From: an uncultured Alistipes sp.
Lineage (GTDB): Bacteria; Bacteroidota; Bacteroidia; Bacteroidales; Rikenellaceae
Assembly: GCA_937911745.1 (NCBI GenBank)
Contig: CALDPX010000043.1
Coordinates: 1-6,251 of the forward strand
Direction: 5' to 3'
DNA length: 6,251 bases
A model generated the notes under the pieces. It was not told the origin of the DNA, ran no database searches, and saw only the letters and a list, made by a program, of their open reading frames with translations. Shown here one piece after another: positions 1-6,117 of this stretch. The position numbers and the translations under genes were made by a program. Within the stretch, counting starts at the first letter, position 1; every line of letters begins with the position of its first letter.

Positions 1-11
1 CTATTGGTTGG

Positions 12-59
12 TACACGAAAAGTTTTTGGTTCCGCTTTTTACAAAAAGCGGAGAAAGAA
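12..59 (+). repeat. Dispersed hairpin repeat, copy 1, in the leader of the Ig-like protein gene
   Basis: Positions 18-59 are identical over 42 nt to 3199-3240; allowing one mismatch the match extends to 12-59 against 3193-3240. The core is a perfect inverted repeat: CCGCTTTTT at 32-40, AC, then AAAAAGCGG at 43-51. It can fold into a stem of about 8-9 bp, extendable by a T-A and a T-G pair. No T-run follows on either strand, so it does not look like an intrinsic terminator. A local duplication follows: AAAAGCGGAGAAA at 44-56 recurs at 58-70. Both copies lie in the same orientation just before a start codon (38 nt here). It may be a dispersed intergenic repeat family or a 5'-UTR element; the role is unknown. 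Confidence 0.85.
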
Positions 60-97
60 AAGCGGAGAAAAAGTCGCAAAAGAAGAAGAGAAACGGA

Positions 98-2251
98 ATG
101 AAAAAATTGTTGGTTAAGAGATTGTTGCAGGTTGCGATGGTTGGGTTGTTTGGCAGCAGCCTTATGTGGCGTTGTGCCAATATCACATCGCCTCAGGGTG
201 GACCCAAGGATTCGCTGCCTCCAATCATTGTGAGTGCCAATCCGGGTTTCTTTACCACCAACTTTACGGGTAAGGAGATCTACATTGGTTTTGACGAGTA
301 TGTGCAGATTAAGGACCAACAAAAAGAGTTCTTTACATCGCCAATGATGAAGAAAACGCCTACGATTACCACAAGTGGCAAGGGTATCCGCATCACAATT
401 CTCGATACGCTCGAAGAGAACCAGACCTATGCGCTCAACTTTGGTAACTCCATTGTGGATAATAACGAGGGCAATAGACTGAGCGACTTCCGCTATGTCT
501 TCTCTACGGGTAGCGAGATAGACTCGATGGTTATGAGTGGCTATACGGTCAGCGCAAGCAAGGGCGATAGTGTGAGTTCTTCGCTCATCTTCTTCTACCC
601 TGCCGAGGTGGACTCCATTCCCGACTACGACTCCATATTGCTCAAATATAAACCTGCGGCGGTGGCTAAGGCGGCTACAAACGGTATTTTTATCGCTCAG
701 AACCTCAAACCGATAGACTATAAAATTTACGCCATTGCCGATAAAAACAACAACTTCACCTACGACCCCGAGACCGATATGGTAGGCTTTCTCGATTCGG
801 TGCACAACCCTCTGAGGGAGCCCGATTTCAGGGTGTGGTACGATACTACCCGCCACTACCTGACTGCCGAGCCACAACTCTACTTCAAGATGTTTACCGA
901 TGGGAGGTTCAAACGCCAAACCCTCTCGGAGTCGAAACGTGAGATGCAACACAAGGTGACGCTCTTCTTTGGTGCTCCCAACCCCGAGGTGTTGGAGTTT
1001 TCGATTGACAGCATAGCCCCCGAAGAGATTGTTACGGAGTATGTTACACGCGGCAAGGACACCATCAACTATTGGCTCAACGTACCCTCGGAGCGTTTGG
1101 GCGACACTCTCAAAGGCAGAGTTATATACCTCAAACACGACTCAATAAACAACCTTGTGCCCGATACGGCAAAACTCTCCCTTTTCTGGAAGTACTTCGA
1201 GAGCAAGGAGGAGAAGAAGGCCCGCGAAGAGGAGGAGAAAAAGAGAGAGAAAGCACTCAAAGATAGCGTTGAGTATGTTCCTCCTGTGCCCAAGAACCCC
1301 TTTAAGGTCGATATGGCAAAGGGCGAACTCAACCCCGAGCACACCATTACATTCAAATTCGAGATGCCCTTGGTGGCTGTCGATACGGCAGCCATAGACC
1401 TGCGCCTTGCGGGTGCTGCGCTCTCGGCAGAGGAGGAGAAGAAAATAGCCGAAGAGAAGAAAAAAGAGGCACAAAAGAGGGGTGTGGAGAGCATTGTCGA
1501 GGATGTTAGCGAACTCCCGACAGTGCCTTACGAACTCTTCCAAGATAGTGTGGATATGAAGATATGGCACCTGAGAGCCGAGTGGGAGCCGAAACAGAAA
1601 TATAAACTCACTATTCCGGCGGGGGCGTTCCGCAATGTTGCGGGGCAGTCGAACGACACGCTCCGCAGCGATCATACCACTTTTGACCCCGAGAAGTTCG
1701 GCACCGTCATAGTAAATGTCGTGGGCAAGACCCCACAATCGCAATATGTTCTCTATTTGAACGACGAGAAGGGTAAGACCATTGCCGAGATTAAGAATGC
1801 CACAACGGGTAAGCACCTCTTCAATTATGTCAAACCCGGCAAGGTGAAGATTAGTGTGCTCGAAGACCCCAATGGTAATGGTAAGTGGGATACGGGCAAC
1901 CTCATCGAGCGTCGCCAGCCCGAACGCACCGAGCCTTATGTCGATGAAAACGGAGAGGAGATAATGGAGGTAAAGGCGAATTGGGAGGTGGAGATAACAG
2001 CCGATATGAACTCCGTCTTCAAACCCATAACGTTCGAAACCGTGAACGAACAACTTCGCAAGACGGAGACCGCAAGGCTCAAAAAGATACTCGAAGATAG
2101 GGAGAAGAAACGCCAAGAGAAACTCAAACAAGAGCAACAACAGCAGGGCGGTGGTCTGGGAGGCTTCTCCTCGGGCATGGGCTCGATGAGAGGTGCAATG
2201 AACTCCATCGGTGGCAGCGGTTCCAATCGTATGAATCAATTTGGTCGTTAG
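98..2251 (+). CDS. Ig-like (SbsA/Big_5) domain envelope protein, probable lipoprotein
   Basis: A 717-aa protein of a family widespread in Bacteroidota, probably surface- or periplasm-exposed; the molecular role is unknown. A basic, hydrophobic signal (residues 1-25) leads to Cys26 followed by ANITSPQGGPKDSLPP; the C-A-x-I-x-x-P-x-G-G pattern is typical of family lipoproteins. The preceding lipobox residues are MWR, and Arg at -1 is atypical. An SbsA-type Ig-like domain spans about 38-137, ending in RYVFSTG. Two similar turns follow, LKPIDYKIYAIADKNNNFTYD-like at 203-223 and VKPGKVKISVLEDPNGNGKW-like at 578-598, each with a D-x-N-x-N-x-x-x-D loop. Lys/Glu-rich segments lie at 369-388 and 444-461, a charged helix at 651-680, and a Gly/Ser/Met-rich tail at 684-717. 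The start at 98 is preferred: the same frame is open from an ATG at 8, but that adds 30 residues read from the hairpin repeat and buries the signal peptide. It is probably co-transcribed with the next gene, 19 nt away. Confidence 0.85.
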   Translation: MKKLLVKRLLQVAMVGLFGSSLMWRCANITSPQGGPKDSLPPIIVSANPGFFTTNFTGKEIYIGFDEYVQIKDQQKEFFTSPMMKKTPTITTSGKGIRITILDTLEENQTYALNFGNSIVDNNEGNRLSDFRYVFSTGSEIDSMVMSGYTVSASKGDSVSSSLIFFYPAEVDSIPDYDSILLKYKPAAVAKAATNGIFIAQNLKPIDYKIYAIADKNNNFTYDPETDMVGFLDSVHNPLREPDFRVWYDTTRHYLTAEPQLYFKMFTDGRFKRQTLSESKREMQHKVTLFFGAPNPEVLEFSIDSIAPEEIVTEYVTRGKDTINYWLNVPSERLGDTLKGRVIYLKHDSINNLVPDTAKLSLFWKYFESKEEKKAREEEEKKREKALKDSVEYVPPVPKNPFKVDMAKGELNPEHTITFKFEMPLVAVDTAAIDLRLAGAALSAEEEKKIAEEKKKEAQKRGVESIVEDVSELPTVPYELFQDSVDMKIWHLRAEWEPKQKYKLTIPAGAFRNVAGQSNDTLRSDHTTFDPEKFGTVIVNVVGKTPQSQYVLYLNDEKGKTIAEIKNATTGKHLFNYVKPGKVKISVLEDPNGNGKWDTGNLIERRQPERTEPYVDENGEEIMEVKANWEVEITADMNSVFKPITFETVNEQLRKTETARLKKILEDREKKRQEKLKQEQQQQGGGLGGFSSGMGSMRGAMNSIGGSGSNRMNQFGR

Positions 2252-2270
2252 TTGAAACAAGAAGATAGTA

Positions 2271-3110
2271 ATGAGATATATTAGGAAGATAGTTTTTATT
2301 ACACTCCTTTTGCTCCTGCTTGGCACTGCCACCTCCTCGGCGCAGATGCAGTATTTGGGCATTAAAGGGGGCTGGGGCGAGGGAGATGTGAGGCTTTACC
2401 CACACTGGACAAGCCCCCCCGAGTGGGGCAAACTCAATGGTGGCATCTACTGGGTGTACTATGGCGGCGGTAAGTCTAACGCCTACCTTGCTGATGACTA
2501 TACGGGAGGTGTGTGTGTGGAGTTGGAGTTGTTGCAACGAGGCTTCAAGTATGCGGCGCTCGATAGGAATACTAAACGCTATACCTATGGTAGAAAGATG
2601 AATACCATTATGCTCCCCGTGATGTGGCAACCACACGCACTGCTGCTCGACAACCGATTGAGGATTTTTCTCAATGCCGGCGCAACACTCTCCTACAACC
2701 TCGACTGGGGCTCCAAGGAGTTCTATATTGACCACGGACCCGACGGACGACAAGATAACGACTACTCAACGGGTACTCGCGAGGAGTTCGACTATGAGTG
2801 GCAGAGTGTGAGGGACAACCGCTGGGGCTATGGCTTGGTGGTGGGTCTTGGCGGCGGATGGCGAATAGACAATGTGGAGATTATGCTGGAAGCGAGGTAC
2901 TACTTTGGCTACTCCGATATTGTGAAACGCAAGACCATCTATCTCGGCACCCAATTTTTGCGCTCGCCTCTCGACAACATAAATCTGAGTTTCGGCGTGG
3001 CGTATTGTTGGGAGCATTCGGGCAGCTGGTCGTTTGGTCCAGCCAAGCGCAGGGCTAAGCGGGCGGCACAAACCGAGGTGGTGCCTTCGGAGATGGAAAT
3101 TCAAAATTGA
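2271..3110 (+). CDS. PorT-family-like outer-membrane beta-barrel protein
   Basis: A 279-aa secreted protein. Residues 1-24 form a signal peptide (Arg/Lys start, a Leu-rich core at 9-18, cleavage after SSA before Gln25). The mature part alternates aromatic and small residues as transmembrane beta-strands do: QYLGIKGGWGEG at 27-38, GGVCVELELLQRGFKYAAL at 79-97, LRIFLNAGATLSYNLDWG at 130-147, WGYGLVVGLGGGWRI at 185-199, NVEIMLEARYYFGYSDI at 201-217 and NINLSFGVAYCW at 236-247. This fits the PorT/OmpA-like small outer-membrane barrels (OMP_b-brl) of Bacteroidota, probably 8-10 strands. After the last strand comes a 30-residue basic tail (PAKRRAKRAAQ and onward), unusual because barrels normally end at the final strand. 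The start follows the stop of the upstream gene by 19 nt, suggesting one operon. The last codons (EIQN) run into the repetitive intergenic DNA. No specific ligand or role can be inferred. Confidence 0.75.
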   Translation: MRYIRKIVFITLLLLLLGTATSSAQMQYLGIKGGWGEGDVRLYPHWTSPPEWGKLNGGIYWVYYGGGKSNAYLADDYTGGVCVELELLQRGFKYAALDRNTKRYTYGRKMNTIMLPVMWQPHALLLDNRLRIFLNAGATLSYNLDWGSKEFYIDHGPDGRQDNDYSTGTREEFDYEWQSVRDNRWGYGLVVGLGGGWRIDNVEIMLEARYYFGYSDIVKRKTIYLGTQFLRSPLDNINLSFGVAYCWEHSGSWSFGPAKRRAKRAAQTEVVPSEMEIQN

Positions 3111-3117
3111 GATTTTG
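3102..3117 (+). other. Small inverted repeat around the stop codon of the barrel gene
   Basis: CAAAAT (3102-3107) and ATTTTG (3112-3117) are perfect inverted repeats around a four-base loop that carries most of the TGA stop. The stem is short and AT-rich and no T-run follows, so terminator function is doubtful. It may just be the edge of the repeat-rich spacer. Confidence 0.35.
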
Positions 3118-3166
3118 GTCTAACGTCTAAGGTCTAACATCTAAGGTCTAACGTCTAACGTCTAAC
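3118..3166 (+). repeat. Heptanucleotide tandem array, 7 units of GTCTAAC
   Basis: Seven units in strict 7-nt phase: GTCTAAC, GTCTAAG, GTCTAAC, ATCTAAG, GTCTAAC, GTCTAAC, GTCTAAC. Degenerate relics (GTCAATA, GTCCTAA, GTCTTAT) continue the phase to 3187. The array begins 8 nt after the stop of the barrel gene. Since 7 is not a multiple of 3 and the unit holds TAA forward and TAG in reverse complement, the array puts stop codons in all six frames. It could be a neutral microsatellite or part of a dispersed intergenic repeat; no known regulatory motif is recognised in it. Confidence 0.93.
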
Positions 3167-3192
3167 GTCAATAGTCCTAAGTCTTATAAGGC

Positions 3193-3240
3193 TACACTAA
3201 AAGTTTTTGGTTCCGCTTTTTACAAAAAGCGGAGAAAGAA
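3193..3240 (+). repeat. Dispersed hairpin repeat, copy 2, in the leader of rbfA
   Basis: Second copy of the repeat at the window start, same strand; 3199-3240 is identical over 42 nt and the match reaches 3193 with one mismatch. The inverted repeat arms are 3213-3221 and 3224-3232. It ends 19 nt before the rbfA ATG, followed by an A-rich leader (GAAACAAAACAAAAAAGAT). No Bacteroidota-type -7 element (TAnnTTTG) was found between 3111 and 3259, so the promoter of this unit was not located. Confidence 0.85.
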
Positions 3241-3259
3241 GAAACAAAACAAAAAAGAT

Positions 3260-3613
3260 ATGGAGAACACATTTGGAGAGTCGACACGTCAGCAGAAGGT
3301 GGCGCGTCAGATACAGAAGGACATCAGCGAGCTTTTCTTGCGTGATTGTGCCGATATTGTGAAGGGTGTTATTGTGTCGGTGACGGCTGTGAGGGTTAGT
3401 CCCGACTTGGAGTATGCCCGTATTTATCTGAGCATCTTCCCCTTTGCTAAGCACGAGGAGATTATGGCAAGGATTGAGGCTGAGAGTTGGAGGATACGCA
3501 AACTCTTGGGCGCAAGGATGCGCAATCAGTTGCGTGTGGTACCCGAGATTACCTTCTTCCTCGACGACTCGTTGGAGTATATCGAGAATATCGACAACCT
3601 CTTGAAGAAGTAA
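3260..3613 (+). CDS. rbfA: Ribosome-binding factor A (30S subunit maturation)
   Basis: A 117-aa cytoplasmic protein matching RbfA in length and along its whole pattern. Known family role: a KH-fold protein that binds the immature 30S subunit near helix 1 of 16S rRNA, assists late maturation, and matters for growth in the cold. Seen here: the N-terminal helix with RQQKVARQIQKDISELF (10-26), the strand VIVSVTAVRVSPDLEYARIYLS (37-58) carrying the hallmark V-T-x-V-x-V-S-P-D-L, the helix with RIRKLLGARMRNQLRVVPEI (78-97), and the closing FFLDDSLEYIENIDNLL (99-115). No residue looks lost. The ATG at 3260 is the natural start, as the family begins about ten residues before the conserved RQ(x)KVA helix. 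It is the first gene of a likely unit with the permease 45 nt downstream. Confidence 0.96.
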   Translation: MENTFGESTRQQKVARQIQKDISELFLRDCADIVKGVIVSVTAVRVSPDLEYARIYLSIFPFAKHEEIMARIEAESWRIRKLLGARMRNQLRVVPEITFFLDDSLEYIENIDNLLKK

Positions 3614-3620
3614 TGCATCG

Positions 3621-3632
3621 GGGGCGTACCCC
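3621..3632 (+). other. Short GC hairpin between rbfA and the permease gene
   Basis: GGGG (3621-3624), loop CGTA, CCCC (3629-3632) in the 45-nt spacer after the rbfA stop. No T-run follows, so it should not stop transcription into the permease gene. It could stabilise the 3' end of rbfA mRNA or have no function. Confidence 0.3.
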
Positions 3633-3658
3633 AAATAATTGCCGTTGTTGGTCACACA

Positions 3659-4909
3659 ATGAAACACCTCGCACTACGCATAGCCAGCCGCTTTCTACGC
3701 TCGGCAAAGTCGCTGTCGGTCATCAATACTACGGCGTGGGTGAGTTCTGTCGCCACGGGTGTGGCGGTTGCTGCGATGGTGATATTGATGTCGGTCTATA
3801 ACGGCTTCGATGACCTGCTCCAAAGACTCTACAACACCACCGAGGCAGACCTTGTTGTGTTACCCTCGAAGGGTAAAACATTTCCTTTGGAGAGCATTAA
3901 TCGGGAGGCTGTGGTGGTTACCGAAGGTGTGGAGGTGGTTTCTGCCTACGTTGAAGAGAGTGTTATGGCAGAGTATAGAGGTCGTCAATTATTTGCAACG
4001 CTTCGGGGAGTGGACGAGGACTACTCGGACGTTGTGGGCTTGGCAGAGGTGATGTGGTATGGCGAGTGGCGACTAACTCACGGCGATTATAGACGCGCCG
4101 TTGTGGGTAGAGATGTAGATTACTTGTTTGCTGATGGCTACGCGGCAAAAAATCCCACATTGCACGACGCCCTGACCATCCATACACTGCGTAAAGAGAA
4201 TATCTCACCTCTGCTGCCTATGTCGGCAATCAAGAGCAGTAAGATACGACACGCAGGAACGCTCGACGGGAGTGTTACGACACTTTCTAACCACATATTT
4301 ACCTCGATAGATTGGGCTCAAAAACTGCTGGGACAAGAGGGTAGGGCTTCGGGTCTGGCTGTGGGAGTGTGTGATGGAGAGAGGTTGCAGACGGTCAAGC
4401 GCAGATTGCAGAGTGTCGTTGGCGAGGAGTTTGTGGTTAAAACCCGCTACGAACTCGACGAGGCGGTCTACAAAGCCACAAGGGTGGAGAAGTGGAGCAT
4501 CTTCTTCATATTGCTTTTGGTTACGATTATCGCTACGGCAACAATCATCGGCTCGCTCGTGATGCTCATTACCGAGAAGAAGAACGACATTGCGACGCTC
4601 TATGCAATGGGGGCTCGAAGGGAGTTTGTTGCGAGAGTCTTTACTCTTACGGGAGTGATGATTGGCGGCAGAGGTGTTGTCGGTGGTATTGTATTGGGCG
4701 TTATGGTCTGTGCAGTGCAGATACTCTTTGGGGTTGTGAAAATGCCGGGTAGCACCTTTGTTGTGGATAACTATCCTGTACGCATAGCCCCTTTGGATAT
4801 AGTAGGAATTGTTGTGGCAGTGATGGCTGTCACTTGGTTGATAACAAAATTTACAATCTCTCGGATGATTCCGAGAGGCTCAAAACCCGATGATGAAACA
4901 CGCAATTAA
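3659..4909 (+). CDS. FtsX/LolC-LolE-family ABC transporter permease
   Basis: A 416-aa inner-membrane protein with LolC/E topology: a short cytoplasmic amphipathic start (LRIASRFLRS, 5-14), TM1 at about 24-46, a large periplasmic domain (about 50-275, MacB_PCD-like), then TM2 279-304, TM3 332-357 and TM4 378-396. The cytoplasmic loop after TM2, EKKNDIATLYAMGARREF (306-323), is the coupling segment typical of FtsX permeases, where the ATPase docks. FVVDNYPVRI (367-376) before TM4 is like that of Bacteroidota LolC/E proteins. By family, the pair of permeases plus the LolD ATPase extracts lipoproteins from the inner membrane for transfer to LolA. No ATPase gene is in the window, so it must be encoded elsewhere if this is a Lol complex; whether it acts as a LolC/E homodimer cannot be told. 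It follows rbfA by 45 nt and overlaps the next gene by 20 nt, suggesting coupled expression. A more general MacB/FtsX-type permease is the alternative. Confidence 0.88.
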   Translation: MKHLALRIASRFLRSAKSLSVINTTAWVSSVATGVAVAAMVILMSVYNGFDDLLQRLYNTTEADLVVLPSKGKTFPLESINREAVVVTEGVEVVSAYVEESVMAEYRGRQLFATLRGVDEDYSDVVGLAEVMWYGEWRLTHGDYRRAVVGRDVDYLFADGYAAKNPTLHDALTIHTLRKENISPLLPMSAIKSSKIRHAGTLDGSVTTLSNHIFTSIDWAQKLLGQEGRASGLAVGVCDGERLQTVKRRLQSVVGEEFVVKTRYELDEAVYKATRVEKWSIFFILLLVTIIATATIIGSLVMLITEKKNDIATLYAMGARREFVARVFTLTGVMIGGRGVVGGIVLGVMVCAVQILFGVVKMPGSTFVVDNYPVRIAPLDIVGIVVAVMAVTWLITKFTISRMIPRGSKPDDETRN

Positions 4910-6086
4910 TAGAGTTGTCTTTGTGGTAGTTGTGGTGCTATCCTGTCTTGCTGGGGCGGGGTGCTCGCGCAAGACTATTATTCCCGATAGAGATTTGGAA
5001 CGTATCGCTCGCGAGATGTACCTGGTGAACGCCTATGCCACCAGCGAGAAAATGAACACCGACAGTCTTGATATCTACACACCCATCTTGGAACACTATG
5101 GCTATACACACGATGATTTCTTCAACACTCTTGCCAACTTCCAAAAGCGTAAGAGTGCGCGTTTGAGTGACGTTATAGAGTCTGCCATTGCATCGCTTGA
5201 AAGTCTTTCCGAGGGCTATGAGCAGAAGTTGCGCAACCTCAGGTTTGTAGACTCGCTGGCCAAGGCTCAGTGCAGCCAAGAGGTGCTTAACATTGATAGA
5301 ATTTTTGTAAAGAGGTTGCGAGATACCACAAAACTGCAAATTGTACTACCCATTCATGACAGAGGTGAATATGTTGTGACGTACAACTACTATATCGACA
5401 CCCTCGACAAGAACTTGCGCTTACAATCCTCACACGAGGTGTACGATGATGAGGGTAGGCGCAGCTACTTCAACCGCAATATGCTTACACGAGCCGATAG
5501 CACACACTTCACAACCACCATACGCCCCAAGGAGGGCGCTGTGGAGTATCGCCTGACACTTGCGGATTATGCCCGCCGCGAGGATGAGCCACACATTGTG
5601 TTCGACTCTATACGAATAGTATATTTACCACCCTCCGAGGTGGCACTGGCGAAGATGGACTCTACGCTTAGGTTCCGTCCTATGCTCTACTTCAACGACT
5701 CCATAAGGGTGCGTGGTTACTTGGACGCTGCACCTCCCATGCTGCCTCACGATACGATATGGTTGCGCATCGACTCGCTCGATATGGCGAACGCCAAGAG
5801 CCTTAGAAATGATGCAGATTCACTCGTTGGCGAGGGCGATAAACTGCGAGAAGAGGTAGAGAAACTCCTTGAAAAGAGCGATAAGTTGCGTTCGGCAGCC
5901 GCCAATAAGTGGTACCGCAACGACTCGCTAAGACAAGTAGCCCACCTGAGGAATGTGGCACAAGCCGACTCGCTGGTGCTCCTTGGCGACTCGCTAACAC
6001 TGAGAGCAGAGTTGTTGGATAGTTTGGCTATGGACAAACGAGCCGTTGCCGACTCCATAGATGTTGTTTTGGGAATTGAAAATTGA
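4890..6086 (+). CDS. DUF4296-domain lipoprotein with Asp-Ser-Leu-rich C-terminal coil
   Basis: A 398-aa exported protein. A Val-rich hydrophobic segment (9-18) is followed by two candidate lipid cysteines: Cys19 (VLSC, the better lipobox) and Cys25 (GAGC). The DUF4296 domain, known from Bacteroidota and of unknown function, covers about 30-110: IIPDRDLERIAREMYLVNAYA (30-50), then LEHYGYTHDDFFNTLANF (67-84), the usual short helical pattern with a downstream E-x-Y/H-G-x-T/S-x-x-x-F motif. A beta-rich region of about 148-290 follows. The final hundred residues are charged and helical, probably coiled-coil, with seven DSL/DSI motifs (D295, D310, D345, D360, D367, D377, D388). It starts inside the permease gene with a 20-nt overlap; ATG codons at 4890 and 4893 are both possible. 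The stop at 6084-6086 lies inside a heptamer array, so the last residues (IEN) may be encoded by repeat DNA. Function unknown. Confidence 0.85.
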   Translation: MMKHAINRVVFVVVVVLSCLAGAGCSRKTIIPDRDLERIAREMYLVNAYATSEKMNTDSLDIYTPILEHYGYTHDDFFNTLANFQKRKSARLSDVIESAIASLESLSEGYEQKLRNLRFVDSLAKAQCSQEVLNIDRIFVKRLRDTTKLQIVLPIHDRGEYVVTYNYYIDTLDKNLRLQSSHEVYDDEGRRSYFNRNMLTRADSTHFTTTIRPKEGAVEYRLTLADYARREDEPHIVFDSIRIVYLPPSEVALAKMDSTLRFRPMLYFNDSIRVRGYLDAAPPMLPHDTIWLRIDSLDMANAKSLRNDADSLVGEGDKLREEVEKLLEKSDKLRSAAANKWYRNDSLRQVAHLRNVAQADSLVLLGDSLTLRAELLDSLAMDKRAVADSIDVVLGIEN

Positions 6087-6116
6087 AAATTGAAAATTCC
6101 AGTCTTTTCTGTTTTT
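6072..6116 (+). terminator. Possible weak terminator after the DUF4296 gene
   Basis: GGAATT (6072-6077) and AATTCC (6095-6100) form an inverted repeat across the heptamer array, overlapping the stop codon, with a T-rich stretch (TCTTTTCTGTTTTTC) just downstream. The loop of about 17 nt and AT-rich stem make it a poor intrinsic terminator. Its placement at the end of the unit is the main argument. Confidence 0.25.
6078..6098 (+). repeat. Heptanucleotide tandem array, 3 units of GAAAATT
   Basis: Three exact contiguous GAAAATT units (6078-6084, 6085-6091, 6092-6098), preceded by a partial unit (AATT). TGA occurs at 6077, 6084 and 6091, one in each forward frame; the DUF4296 stop is the one at 6084. 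The reverse strand has no stop within the array. The spacer after the barrel gene begins with a similar phrase (ATTCAAAATTGA). Confidence 0.9.
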
Positions 6117-6117
6117 C

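Noticed and set aside
32..51. Hairpin in the dispersed repeat read as an intrinsic terminator
   Set aside because: Stem is right but neither strand has a T-run after it, and it lies directly before start codons.
1142..2362. 406-codon open frame on the - strand opposite the Ig-like protein gene
   Set aside because: It lies almost wholly antisense to a gene with clear family features, has no recognisable domain, and its Leu/Phe-rich composition is what reverse reading of Lys/Glu-rich codons gives.
2124..2753. 209-codon open frame on the - strand opposite the barrel gene
   Set aside because: Antisense shadow of two supported genes, with no domain, signal or sensible start context.
3118..3166. 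Heptamer array considered as a CRISPR array or iteron origin
   Set aside because: Units are contiguous without spacers and far too short for CRISPR; no replication gene, DnaA-like box or plasmid feature is nearby.
3111..3259. Bacteroidota sigma-type promoter (TTTG, about 20 nt, TAnnTTTG) before rbfA
   Set aside because: TTTTG at 3113-3117 could be a -33 element, but no TAnnTTTG is found at the right distance, nor elsewhere in the spacer.
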